From NCBI GenBank assembly GCA_017402445.1, contig JAFPME010000014.1:1-58976 (forward strand): a stretch of 58,976 nt of DNA. Reading direction: 5' to 3'. Under the pieces are notes generated by a model, which was given only the letters and a program-made list of their open reading frames with translations, was not told the DNA's origin and made no database searches. The position numbers and the translations under genes were made by a program. This document shows positions 35,175 through 44,251 of this stretch, one piece after another. The stretch comes from Prevotella sp. (GTDB taxonomy: Bacteria; Bacteroidota; Bacteroidia; Bacteroidales; Bacteroidaceae). How positions within the stretch are numbered: position 1 is the first letter of the stretch; each line of letters begins with the position of its first letter.

Positions 35175-36515
35175 TCAGTTTCTCAGCACCCAGGCAGACG
35201 TGGCGTTCAGGCAATCGTCAAGCTGCGTGATGGCATCCATGGCCGTCTTCACGGCTGCATCGCCCGGTGCATCGACGAATGCTTTGCTGCTGTTGCGGCA
35301 GGCATTCAGCGCAGAGAGCGCAGCCTGCAGCTTCGAGCTGAGCTCGTTGGCCTGGGCGGCATTGTACTTGTTCAGGTAGGCCATGATGGAGTTGTTGGTC
35401 CACTGCGAACCTTCCACATTATTATATAGGCTGTTCTGAATGCTCATGATGTTGTCGTAGAAGTCCTTGAACGAGTTGTGGCTGTAGGGCGACTCGATGT
35501 AGTTGGGGTCGTCTTCCACCATTTCGCCCGTCTCTTCGTCCTTGCGCTTCTCGGCTTTGCCCACGGCTGCGCGATAGGCCTGTCCCATCTTCTGGTCGGC
35601 CACCTCGGCGCAGATGTTGGAACAGCCGCTGACGAGAATCGTCTCCACCACCTTCTTCCACGAAGCCTGCGTGCTGGTGGACGAACCGGCGGCGAGCAGG
35701 TCGGCACCGTAGCTCAAACCGTTCTTCTCGACCGTTGTGTTGAAGTCATTGTACACGCGTGCCATCTCGCTGACACGTGTGCGGTGGTCGGCAGCAGCGT
35801 CGTTTCCGAGCCATGCCACTTCCAGCTGCCAGCACTTGTCGCGCAGGTCGCAGGCCACGGCTGTTGCGAAGATCACTTCTTCCTTGCCCGTAACGGTCAT
35901 GCCTTTGAAGTATTCTTCACCTTTGTACGTGTAGTTCTCGGTGGCGTCGTTGTTGAAGATGGCCACTTCGCGGTTCTTGCCATTGCGGAAGAAGATGAAC
36001 TCTATGCCGTGGAAGCCCAGGTTCTCGGAGGTGAGGAAGTCGCGGGCCCGGCCGTTGACGGCAGCACCCTTGAGGCTTTCAATCTTCTTGTCGTCGCTCA
36101 GGTCGTTGGCCAGCGTGGGCACGTCGAGCGGCCATGTATCGATGTGCGGGTCTATTTCAAAGTCAGAAGCCGCGCCGTAGAGGAAGGCTTCGCTCTGTTC
36201 CCAGTATTTGCGTGCGTTCTTGTAGGATGTGCAGATGGCGTCGATCTCGTTCTGTGCGACGGTCGATCCGGCCTGCAGCTTTGTGTTGAGAGCCGTGATG
36301 AGCTGGTAGAGCCTCTCGGTCTCGTTGGCCAGGTTGGTGTAGGTGGGGTTGACGACGTCGCTGAGATACTTGCCTGTCATCTCTTTCAGTGCGTTGTTCT
36401 GTTCCTCGACGGTGTTTCCCTTGTTGTCATCATCGTCGCTGCTGCACGAGCTGAAGCCCATGCTCAGCGTTCCTGCTGCCATCAGCAGGAACGCAAACTT
36501 GAAAATCTTCTTCAT
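35175..36515 (-). CDS. Imelysin-like (M75/EfeO-related) lipoprotein
   Basis: 446 residues with SpII signal; lipobox MGFSSC gives Cys24, followed by an acidic SSDDDDNKG linker. The all-helical imelysin fold is indicated by the helical repeats and the GxHxxE motif as LGFHGIEFIFF (~166). Imelysin and EfeO/M75 proteins bind iron or haem on the periplasmic or cell surface and lack real peptidase activity. It lies between the porin gene (58 bp upstream) and the di-haem oxidoreductase, which supports a joint iron-uptake role. Confidence 0.85.
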   Translation of the reverse strand: MKKIFKFAFLLMAAGTLSMGFSSCSSDDDDNKGNTVEEQNNALKEMTGKYLSDVVNPTYTNLANETERLYQLITALNTKLQAGSTVAQNEIDAICTSYKNARKYWEQSEAFLYGAASDFEIDPHIDTWPLDVPTLANDLSDDKKIESLKGAAVNGRARDFLTSENLGFHGIEFIFFRNGKNREVAIFNNDATENYTYKGEEYFKGMTVTGKEEVIFATAVACDLRDKCWQLEVAWLGNDAAADHRTRVSEMARVYNDFNTTVEKNGLSYGADLLAAGSSTSTQASWKKVVETILVSGCSNICAEVADQKMGQAYRAAVGKAEKRKDEETGEMVEDDPNYIESPYSHNSFKDFYDNIMSIQNSLYNNVEGSQWTNNSIMAYLNKYNAAQANELSSKLQAALSALNACRNSSKAFVDAPGDAAVKTAMDAITQLDDCLNATSAWVLRN

Positions 36516-36573
36516 TTTATTGATATTGAAATTGTTGATGTATGTGTGTCATGTGAATGATAGCCGCGATGGC

Positions 36574-37884
36574 CTACAGGAAGAATCCCTCGTAGGCCAC
36601 ACCGATGTTGATGGCGGGCTCGTTGTTGAGCGGACTCTTGAAGATGCGGTGCGAGTATTCGGCCTTGATGGCAATCTGCTTCAGCGGGAAGTAGTTCAGT
36701 CCGGCCACCACGCGGCTGCGCTTCGTGTAGTTGTTCGTGGCCGGCGACTGCGAGTGCTCGCGTATGTAGGAGTCGTAGACCTCGTAGCGCCCGAAGACGA
36801 ACAGACGCTTCTGCTGTTGTCGCAGGCTGTTGATCTGCGAGAAGACGTCGTAGCCCGCCTCGATGCCGATGGCCATGGCGTTCTTTCCCACGAGCGTCTT
36901 GTTGTAGGGCGAGCTTTTGGGCGAGTTGATCTTCGCGTTGTTCAGCATCGGCGTGTCCGAGATGTAGCCGTAGTCAGCCTGTCCGCGCACGATCCAGTTC
37001 CAGCGGTTCAGTGTGAAGTCCACGCTGCCGATGAAGACGTTGGCCTTCACCTTGTCGTATGTCTTGCCCTCGCCCTCCATGTCGTTCGGGTAGGTGTTGT
37101 GCATTGACTGGCCGCCGTAGCCGCTCACGCCTACGCGCAGACCGTCGATGGGAAAGTAGTCCAGACGGGCAGCGAACCCGTATTTGTTGGCGGGCTTGAA
37201 CTCGTAGGCCGAGCCGGCTCCGCTGTGAATCCATTGATCGCGGCTGAACTTCAGCGCATTCAGGCCTGCCACCATCTGCAGCTCGTAGCGCAGCCGTCCC
37301 GAACGCCCCCAGAAGGAGACGCCCGTGTCGTGCCAGGTGGAAGGAAGGATGGTGTTTTCGCCCTCGGGACGATAGACGGTGAAGAAGTTCAGCGGCTCGT
37401 GGTGGGCGTTGTTCAGTCCGACGGGCACCACGATGTGGCCCACGCGGAGGTTGGCCGACGGCGAGAAGCTCTTCTGAATCCAGAACTGTTCCAGCTCCAC
37501 TTCGCCGCCCTTTTCCACCTCGGTCTCGTATTCGCCGCCCTCGTCGGTCTCTATTTCCACGGCAGAGCCCGCACCCGAGTGCTCGAACTCAATCTCGGTC
37601 CCCATGGTCCAGCCCTTGCCGAAGTCGTAGCCCATGTAGACAACAACGTGAGGCAGGTCGAAACGGCCGTTGCTCGGGTCGTCCTTGTACTTGGACGGAT
37701 TGCGGTATCGGTACTGGTTGTCGCTGTAGAAATGGCGTGAGAGCGCCACTTCGCCGTAGCCTCCGATGCTCAGTCGGTTGCCCCGCGCGTGGCTCATCAC
37801 GCTGTCGCCTGCTGCTGTTTGTGCATAAGTGTTTGTTGCAGCCAGGAGTGCGCAAGTTGTTAGTGCAATGATAGTGTGTTTCAT
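36574..37884 (-). CDS. Outer-membrane porin (phosphate-selective porin/OprO-like)
   Basis: 436 residues with signal peptide MKHTIIALTTCALLAATNTYA. Alternating amphipathic beta-strands run through the protein (RLSIGGYGEVALSRHFY, HVVVYMGYDFGKGW, FFTVYRPEGEN), and it ends in the terminal aromatic strand INIGVAYEGFFL, as in 16- to 18-strand porins. An acidic loop with DEGGEYETEVEKGGEVELEQ is conspicuous and could bind cations. First gene of the minus-strand imelysin/di-haem/CcsBA run, so it may supply the substrate. Confidence 0.83.
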   Translation of the reverse strand: MKHTIIALTTCALLAATNTYAQTAAGDSVMSHARGNRLSIGGYGEVALSRHFYSDNQYRYRNPSKYKDDPSNGRFDLPHVVVYMGYDFGKGWTMGTEIEFEHSGAGSAVEIETDEGGEYETEVEKGGEVELEQFWIQKSFSPSANLRVGHIVVPVGLNNAHHEPLNFFTVYRPEGENTILPSTWHDTGVSFWGRSGRLRYELQMVAGLNALKFSRDQWIHSGAGSAYEFKPANKYGFAARLDYFPIDGLRVGVSGYGGQSMHNTYPNDMEGEGKTYDKVKANVFIGSVDFTLNRWNWIVRGQADYGYISDTPMLNNAKINSPKSSPYNKTLVGKNAMAIGIEAGYDVFSQINSLRQQQKRLFVFGRYEVYDSYIREHSQSPATNNYTKRSRVVAGLNYFPLKQIAIKAEYSHRIFKSPLNNEPAINIGVAYEGFFL

Positions 37885-37940
37885 TCTTGCTGCTCTTCTT
37901 TATAATGTATATAGGAGCGTCGTTGTTCCAAAATCGGGTG

Positions 37941-37972
37941 CAAAATTAACGGTTTCCCAGAGACCGTGCAAT
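37941..37972 (-). promoter_or_regulatory. Promoter of the porin/imelysin operon
   Basis: Minus-strand -7 box TAATTTTG (37941-37948) and -33-like ATTG (37969-37972), spacer 20. Confidence 0.5.
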
Positions 37973-38129
37973 ACTTAAAACTTGGTAAATTGTCGGGCAG
38001 AAATCGCTGTTCCTTCTTTCCTTTCATCATTATGGGGGATGAACGACGGAACGCTCCGGAGCTCTTCCTGCGGGCCCCGTCGGCAACCGAAACGATGCGG
38101 AAAACGAAGTCGCCGAGACGGGGTTTGTC

Positions 38130-38455
38130 AACATTTTCTACCAAAAAAACAGGTACACATTTTTTTTCATTCTACGTGAACGAATGCGGTTGTCACGGTA
38201 AAAGAATCGGACAAAAGCGGAAAATTTTTCTGACTGTTTTTCAAAATGGACCATTTTACATTGCAAAACGGGCCATTCTGCTCGTCAGAATGAGCCGTTT
38301 TGCTCGCCGAAATGGCCCGTTTCTGAGAGTAAAATGAGTCATTTTGAAAGCCTGAAAAATGTAAAGAAAATACAAGAGCTTTCGTATCAGGCGGTTAGGA
38401 CTCTCTCATATTTCGCTTGTACGCGTCCGTCGGATTTTTATTTTAGAATGATGGC
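38130..38455 (+). repeat. Phased-palindrome intergenic element, copy 4 (diverged, 3'-truncated)
   Basis: Lies in the 37885-38649 gap between the divergent porin and SusC genes. Palindromes start at 38243, 38265, 38287, 38309 and 38331, still exactly 22 bp apart although many bases differ from the other copies. The tail after TTTTTATTTTAGAATGATGG is lost. The frame that is open in other copies has an in-frame stop here (TTTTTCTGA, near 38227). The remaining bases 38456-38582 show nothing recognisable. Confidence 0.8.
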
Positions 38456-38582
38456 ACTCACGGAGGGCCAAATTGCACTTTTTGTCAAATTAATTCAGAT
38501 GGTACAAGGCGAAGCCCTGCTCGCCGTGAAGTCCCGGAAACAGCAATAAGCAGGCTTTTCGGTCAACTTTTTTTATAAATGT

Positions 38583-38613
38583 TTTGCTTTTCAATGAAGA
38601 AACACTATCTTTG
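38583..38613 (+). promoter_or_regulatory. Promoter of the SusC/SusD pair
   Basis: -33 TTTG (38583-38586) and -7 TATCTTTG (38606-38613), spacer 19; ATG at 38650. Confidence 0.65.
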
Positions 38614-38649
38614 TGGTGAATTTGAAAACGCTTGAATCGGTTTTTTTTT

Positions 38650-41388
38650 ATGTGGAAACGCAGTTATTTCTGTATAGTAGCGTTGCTTTTTGCTCTGTTG
38701 TCGGCGGATGCTCAGACGACGAGCGGGCAGGGTTTAGGTTTGGACACAATGGTGACGGTGGGCTACATCACGGGCGGTGCAGGCACGTTGACAGGCTCTA
38801 CGCAGAAGCTTGACGCGAGTCAGATGAACAACAAGAACCAAGTGACGAACGCCCTGGATGCCATCCGCGGCCGTGTGGCCGGTATGCAGGTGGAGCGCAA
38901 CGGGGCCAATGCGCTGAGCGCCGTGCGCCTGCGTGGCACGACATCGCTCACGGGCGGCAACGATCCGCTGATCATTGTCGACGGTGTCATGGGCGACCTG
39001 TCGCTGCTGTCGAGCGTCTATCCCACCGACATTGAGAGTTTCACCATCATGAAGGACGCCGCCGAGACCTCGCAGTATGGGTCGCGCGGAGCCAACGGCG
39101 TCATCGAAGTGACCACGCTCCGCGGCAAGGCAGGGCAGATGCGCGTGAACTATAACAGCTCGTTCGGGCTGTCGACGGTCTATAAGACGCTGCCGATGAT
39201 GAGCGCCTCCGACTACCGCGCCTATCAGGCCACGAACAACAAAGACGAGTCAATCTACGGCGCGGTGTTCGTAGACCGCGACGGCGACACCGACTTTCAG
39301 GACATCATCCTCCGCACCGGATTCACACAGAAGCACCACATCGCCTTCTACGGCGGCACGGAGCAGTCGAGCTACCGCGTGTCGTTAGGTTACATTGACA
39401 ATCGCACGGTCATCAAGGGCATCGGCGACAACACGTTCATGTCGAACATGAACATGACGCAGATGATGTTCGACGGTGTGGTGCGCGTAGACATCGGCAT
39501 GTTCGGTTCGGCCGGAAAGACGCGCAAGATTGTGGACGAGCAGAATCTGTTCTACTCGGCAGCCGCTTTCAATCCCACCTTCCCCGACCATCCCAACCGC
39601 GACGGACTGTGGGACGGCTACACCTCGGCCTCGCAGATCAATAACCCCATGGCACTGCTCGACAAGCAAGACCACGACGAGAGCTCGGTCATCAACACTC
39701 ACGTGAAGCTGACGTTCAACCTGCTGCCCGAGCTGAAGCTGACGCTCTTCGGATCGTACACCAACAGCGTGGAGCAGGGAGCGCAGTACTTCCCCTCCTA
39801 CGTGTGGAACAAGGGGCAGGCTTACCGCTCCACACGCAAGATGGAGGCACTGTTAGGGAACGCCATCCTGCGCTTCAACAAGAAGTGGGGAGTGCACAAC
39901 ATCGACCTCATGGGGCTGGGCGAGTTGCAACAAGAAACGCACCGCGGCTTTAACACTACCGTTACGAACTTCACCACCGACCGTTTGGGCTACGACAACC
40001 TGGCCGCCGGTGCGCTGCGGCCATGGGGCGGCACGGGCTCCTACTTCGAGAAACCGAAGATGGTGTCTGTAATGGGCCGCGCCAGCTACACGCTCCTCGA
40101 CCGCTATGCCCTCACCGTCACGGCACGTGCGGACGGTTCGAGCAAGTTTGGCGCCAACCACAAGTGGGGCATCTTCCCCTCCGTCTCCGGCGCATGGGTG
40201 GTGAGCAAGGAGCCTTTCATGCAGCGTCAACGCATCTTCAGCAATCTGAAGCTGAGCATGGGCTACGGCACGCTCGGCAACCAGGCCGGCATCGACTCAT
40301 ACACCACACTGGCGCTGGTGAACCCCAACGGCTACGTGCCTGCGGGCAACGACAACGTGGTGTCGTTTGCCGACCTGAAGAACATGAACCCCGACCTGAA
40401 GTGGGAAGTGTCGCGCACGTTCAACTTCGGACTGGAGGCACAGCTGTTGCGCGACCGTCTGCTCTTCTCACTCAACTACTACTACACGCGGGTGAGCGAC
40501 ATGCTCTACGCCTACTCCGTCAGCGTGCCGCCCTTCAAATACAGCACCATGGTGGCCAACCTCGGCGCCATGCGCAACAAAGGTCTTGAGATATCGGTCG
40601 GCGGAACGCCTATCAGCACGCCAGACATGGGGCTGACCATCAACGGCAACATCACCTTCCAAAACAACAAACTCATCTCGCTGAACGGTTATTTCAACGG
40701 TGAATATCTGCGCGCAGGCGACGTCCACGCCATCGCATCGCTGAACGGTGCCGGATTCCACGGCGGAAGCAACGACGTCACCTTCCAAATGGTGGACCAC
40801 TCATTAGGAACATTCTACCTGGCCCACTGCCAAGGGCTCGTGGGAACGGAAGATACGGGCTACACCTACGACATCGAAGACTTCAACAACGACGGAGAAG
40901 GGTCGTCGCTCGACAGGCAGGTGTGCGGACAGGCCATGCCCAAGGTGCTCGTGGGCTCCAACTTCTCGTTCCGCTACAAAGACTTTGACATCTCCATGCA
41001 GGTGAACGGTGCCTTCGGACACAAGATGTTCAACGGCACGGCGCTCACATACATGAACGTCACCGCCTTCCCGCTCTACAACCTGCTGAAGGATGCTCCG
41101 CAGCGAAACATCCAGGACCAGGAGGTGAGCGACTACTGGCTGGAGCGCGCCGACTACGTGAACGTGGACTACATCACCGTGGGCTGGCGCGTGCCGCTTC
41201 GCGAGAACCGATTCATCCGCTCCATGCGACTGTCGCTGACCATGAACAACGTGTGCACACTGACGGGCTACAGCGGACTGACACCGATGCTCAACAGTTC
41301 GAACCTCAACGCAACGCTGGGCCTCGACGACAAACGTTCCTACCCGCTTTACCACACGTACACGCTGGGCGTAAGCCTGAATTTCTGA
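38650..41388 (+). CDS. SusC-family TonB-dependent outer-membrane receptor
   Basis: 912 residues from ATG 38650 (a TTG at 38632 is also in frame). Signal peptide WKRSYFCIVALLFALLSADAQ leads straight to the plug: LDTMVTVGYITGG, ALDAIRGRVAGMQVERNG, VRLRGTTSL, PLIIVDGVMGD and the SusC hallmark SQYGSRGANGVIEVTT. It ends in a C-terminal strand, TYTLGVSLNF. The usual N-terminal carboxypeptidase-regulatory-like domain is absent, which makes it shorter than typical SusC (about 1000). It pairs with the SusD gene 30 bp downstream for energised uptake of a ligand, probably a glycan, though the neighbouring iron module leaves another ligand possible. Confidence 0.9.
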   Translation: MWKRSYFCIVALLFALLSADAQTTSGQGLGLDTMVTVGYITGGAGTLTGSTQKLDASQMNNKNQVTNALDAIRGRVAGMQVERNGANALSAVRLRGTTSLTGGNDPLIIVDGVMGDLSLLSSVYPTDIESFTIMKDAAETSQYGSRGANGVIEVTTLRGKAGQMRVNYNSSFGLSTVYKTLPMMSASDYRAYQATNNKDESIYGAVFVDRDGDTDFQDIILRTGFTQKHHIAFYGGTEQSSYRVSLGYIDNRTVIKGIGDNTFMSNMNMTQMMFDGVVRVDIGMFGSAGKTRKIVDEQNLFYSAAAFNPTFPDHPNRDGLWDGYTSASQINNPMALLDKQDHDESSVINTHVKLTFNLLPELKLTLFGSYTNSVEQGAQYFPSYVWNKGQAYRSTRKMEALLGNAILRFNKKWGVHNIDLMGLGELQQETHRGFNTTVTNFTTDRLGYDNLAAGALRPWGGTGSYFEKPKMVSVMGRASYTLLDRYALTVTARADGSSKFGANHKWGIFPSVSGAWVVSKEPFMQRQRIFSNLKLSMGYGTLGNQAGIDSYTTLALVNPNGYVPAGNDNVVSFADLKNMNPDLKWEVSRTFNFGLEAQLLRDRLLFSLNYYYTRVSDMLYAYSVSVPPFKYSTMVANLGAMRNKGLEISVGGTPISTPDMGLTINGNITFQNNKLISLNGYFNGEYLRAGDVHAIASLNGAGFHGGSNDVTFQMVDHSLGTFYLAHCQGLVGTEDTGYTYDIEDFNNDGEGSSLDRQVCGQAMPKVLVGSNFSFRYKDFDISMQVNGAFGHKMFNGTALTYMNVTAFPLYNLLKDAPQRNIQDQEVSDYWLERADYVNVDYITVGWRVPLRENRFIRSMRLSLTMNNVCTLTGYSGLTPMLNSSNLNATLGLDDKRSYPLYHTYTLGVSLNF

Positions 41389-41418
41389 TACCATTCCCCC
41401 CTCAAAAAAACAAAGACG

Positions 41419-43044
41419 ATGAAAGCAAAAATACTTCTGATCTGCATCGTGGTGGCATGCTACTCGTGCGACTCCTTCCTCGACGAACGACCTAAGAGCG
41501 CGCTGACACCCGAAGATGCATACAACAGCCTGACCGACCTGCGCAACAATGCCGTGCTGGCCATCTATAATAATATTGGTGGAAACAAGGACTCGCAAGG
41601 ACTGCAAGGAACGGGTAGGGGAGTGTTCGACTTCAACTCGCTGACTACCGACGAGGCCATCATGCCCACACGAGGCGGCGACTGGTACGACGGCGGCTTC
41701 TGGCAGACGCTCTACCTCCACTCGTGGACGCCCGGCACGGCCTCGCTCTCCGACATGTGGCAGTATCTCTTTGGCTCGGTGATGCTCTGCAACGACTATC
41801 TGGAGAAGGTGAAGATGTACCAGGTGACCCACACCGACGAGGTGCTCGACAACTACGTGGCCGAACTGCGCAGCGTGCGCGCCCTCTTCTATTTCTACCT
41901 GATGGACCTCTTCGGACGCGTGCCGCTGGTGACGACCACCAATGTGACGACATCCGAGCTCACACTGTCGGACAGGTCGGTCGTGTTCCGCTTCATCACC
42001 GACGAACTGCAGAAAACCATCCCACTGCTCGCCGCCGAGAAGAGCAACATCTTCGGCGAATACTACGGACGCATGACGCGACCTGTGGCATGGTTCCTGC
42101 TGGCCAAACTGGCGCTCAACGCCGAGGTCTACTGCGACAACCGCTGGACACAGAAGGGACGGCCCGTTGCATCGACCATCCTCTTCACCCACGAAGGGAA
42201 GAAATATAACGCCTGGGACTTCTGTACACTCTGCTGCGACAGCGTGTCAAACTACGGCTACCGGCTGGAGCGCGACTTCACGGCCAACTTCTCTCCCACC
42301 AACGAACATTCTTCCGAGAACATCTTCACCATTCCCATGGACCCCGTGCGCTACAAAAACTGGTACTGCTACTTCTTCCGCTCGCGCCACTACAGCCACG
42401 GAGCCGTGCTCGGAGGTGCTTCCGAGAACGGAACGTCGGCCACCATAGACCTTTGCGGCGCCTTCAAGGCAGAGACAGCTCAGGAGGATCCGCGTTTCAG
42501 GATGACCTTCTATTCGGGCAGCGTCTACGAGAACGGACACCAGGTCTACGAAGACGACGGGAAGACACCGCTCGTCTACCTGCCCTACGTGGTGAAGCTC
42601 GACCTCACGGGAGAGCCTTTCGAGAAAACGGCGGGCGCACGCTTGCGCAAATATGCCAACGACCCCAACGCCAACGCCGACGGACGGGCCTGCAACAACG
42701 ACATCGTCCTCTTCCGATATGCCGACGTGCTGCTCATGGAAGCCGAAGCTCTGGTACGCAGCGGCCACGTCAGCGAGGCCGCCCGGCCGCTCAACGAGGT
42801 GCGCGCACGGTCCGGACTGAACGGCATCAGCCCCACACTTGACAACATCTTGCACGAGCGATACCTCGAACTGGCATGGGAGGGATGGCGCCGCAACGAC
42901 ATGGTGCGCTTCGACATCTACAAGGACGCTTACGGACTTCGCCCGCAGCAGCCTGACGAGGAGAACGGCTTCACCACCGTCTTCCCCATTCCCGGTGCCA
43001 TCATCGACATGCATCCCGACTGGGAGCAGAATCCCGGCTATTGA
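41419..43044 (+). CDS. SusD-family substrate-binding lipoprotein
   Basis: 541 residues with SpII signal, lipobox VACYSC (Cys17) and the family start DSFLDERPKSALTPEDAY. The TPR-type helices (YVAELRSVRALFYFYLMDLFGRVPLV) and C-terminal SusD blocks VLLMEAEALVRSGHVSEAA, LNEVRARSGL and ERYLELAWEGWRRNDMVRF are present, ending in FPIPGAIIDMHP near the C-terminus. It forms the lid of the SusC transporter on the cell surface. Unknown ligand. Confidence 0.93.
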   Translation: MKAKILLICIVVACYSCDSFLDERPKSALTPEDAYNSLTDLRNNAVLAIYNNIGGNKDSQGLQGTGRGVFDFNSLTTDEAIMPTRGGDWYDGGFWQTLYLHSWTPGTASLSDMWQYLFGSVMLCNDYLEKVKMYQVTHTDEVLDNYVAELRSVRALFYFYLMDLFGRVPLVTTTNVTTSELTLSDRSVVFRFITDELQKTIPLLAAEKSNIFGEYYGRMTRPVAWFLLAKLALNAEVYCDNRWTQKGRPVASTILFTHEGKKYNAWDFCTLCCDSVSNYGYRLERDFTANFSPTNEHSSENIFTIPMDPVRYKNWYCYFFRSRHYSHGAVLGGASENGTSATIDLCGAFKAETAQEDPRFRMTFYSGSVYENGHQVYEDDGKTPLVYLPYVVKLDLTGEPFEKTAGARLRKYANDPNANADGRACNNDIVLFRYADVLLMEAEALVRSGHVSEAARPLNEVRARSGLNGISPTLDNILHERYLELAWEGWRRNDMVRFDIYKDAYGLRPQQPDEENGFTTVFPIPGAIIDMHPDWEQNPGY

Positions 43045-43119
43045 ATCATTCACCCATCGACAATGAATCAGGTTTAATCATTTCTTGTAGCAATCGTGTG
43101 CAGAAAAACAGGATATAGC

Positions 43120-43150
43120 TTTGCCATTTGTCGAAAAATGAATATCTTTG
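43120..43150 (+). promoter_or_regulatory. Promoter of the DUF488 cassette
   Basis: -33 TTTG (43120-43123) and -7 TATCTTTG (43143-43150), spacer 19; start codon 23 bp later. Confidence 0.65.
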
Positions 43151-43172
43151 CAGCATAGAAACAGTTATCTAT

Positions 43173-43805
43173 ATGGACAACTACCGATTATATAGCATAG
43201 GACACTCGAATCAGTCACAAGAAGAGTTTCTTGAATTGCTCAACAAGCATGATATCAACTGCATCGTGGATGTCAGAAGCGTGCCAGCCAGCAAGTTCAC
43301 GCCTCAATTCAATATGGAGCCTTTGAAATGGTTCCTGCGGAGTCATGACATTCAATACTTGCATTTCGGCGACGAATTCGGAGCAAGGCGAACAGACTCT
43401 CTGAATGCCGACGGACAAGTGGACTTTGAGATAGCGGTGAAGACACCCTCCTTCAGGCAAGGTGCTGACCGATTACTCCACGGACTGCAAAAAGGATTTC
43501 GCATCTCGCTCATGTGCTCGGAAGCCAATCCACTGGAATGCCACAGGTTTTCGCTCGTCTCGAGATATTTCCACGACCATGGTCTTGACGTGAAGCACAT
43601 CTTGAAAGATGGAGACCTTGCCTCTCATACCGAACTGGAAGAGGAAATGATCTATACCTACCTGCATTCCAAGAAGCACCTGCTCGCAGAAATCGACCAG
43701 CTATTCGGTACATATACCAAAGAAGACCAACGAAGGGATGCCTATCGGATTAAGAACAAAGAAATAGGTTTTAAACCTGAACTGGAAAAACAGCTTTACC
43801 TATGA
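43173..43805 (+). CDS. DUF488 family protein, first of two
   Basis: 210 residues, cytoplasmic. ATG 43173 fits the promoter; an upstream start at 43128 lies inside it. DUF488 signature: YSIGHSNQSQEEFLELL (~5-21), VDVRSVPASK (~31-40), and the Cys/His motif CSEANPLECHR (~113-123). The C-terminal extension of about 70 residues (THELEEEMIYTYLHSKKHLL-like helices) exceeds the minimal DUF488 length. Biochemical function of the family is unknown; the conserved Cys suggests a catalytic or nucleic-acid-related role. Start of a three-gene cassette that is AT-richer than its surroundings. Confidence 0.85.
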   Translation: MDNYRLYSIGHSNQSQEEFLELLNKHDINCIVDVRSVPASKFTPQFNMEPLKWFLRSHDIQYLHFGDEFGARRTDSLNADGQVDFEIAVKTPSFRQGADRLLHGLQKGFRISLMCSEANPLECHRFSLVSRYFHDHGLDVKHILKDGDLASHTELEEEMIYTYLHSKKHLLAEIDQLFGTYTKEDQRRDAYRIKNKEIGFKPELEKQLYL

Positions 43806-44245
43806 TAACCATCTTCACCATCGGATTCACGAAGAAAAGTGCAGAGCAGTTTTTCCAACTGCTACGCGATAACAACGTCAAGAAACTTGTTGATGTGCGC
43901 ATCAACAACAGCAGTCAGCTGGCTGGCTTTGCCAAAGGAAAAGACCTGGACTTTTTTGTGCGAGAGATCTGCCACATTCCATATCAACACCTGACAGATT
44001 TTGCTCCTACCAAGGAATTGCTCGACAAATGGCACAAGCAAGAAGTGAACTGGAGTGAATATGAAGCCATCTATACATCCATGCTGAAGGCCAGGGACGT
44101 TCTGCGCAAATACGGCATCAAGCAGTTTGACCAAGCATGCTTCCTTTGTAGCGAAGAGACACCAGAGAACTGCCACCGCCGACTGTTGGCAGAGTATTTG
44201 CAAGAACATTCACCAGAAGAAGTCAGGATTGTTCATCTTATTTAG
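43802..44245 (+). CDS. DUF488 family protein, second of two
   Basis: 147 residues; start overlaps the previous stop by 4 bp (translational coupling). Compact DUF488: FTIGFTKKSAEQFFQLL (~5-21), LVDVRINNSSQLAGFA (~29-44), and CSEETPENCHRRLLAEYL (~117-134). The two DUF488 proteins are distant paralogues rather than a recent duplication. The pair suggests a heterodimer. Role unknown. Confidence 0.87.
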   Translation: MITIFTIGFTKKSAEQFFQLLRDNNVKKLVDVRINNSSQLAGFAKGKDLDFFVREICHIPYQHLTDFAPTKELLDKWHKQEVNWSEYEAIYTSMLKARDVLRKYGIKQFDQACFLCSEETPENCHRRLLAEYLQEHSPEEVRIVHLI

Positions 44246-44251
44246 ATTTCC

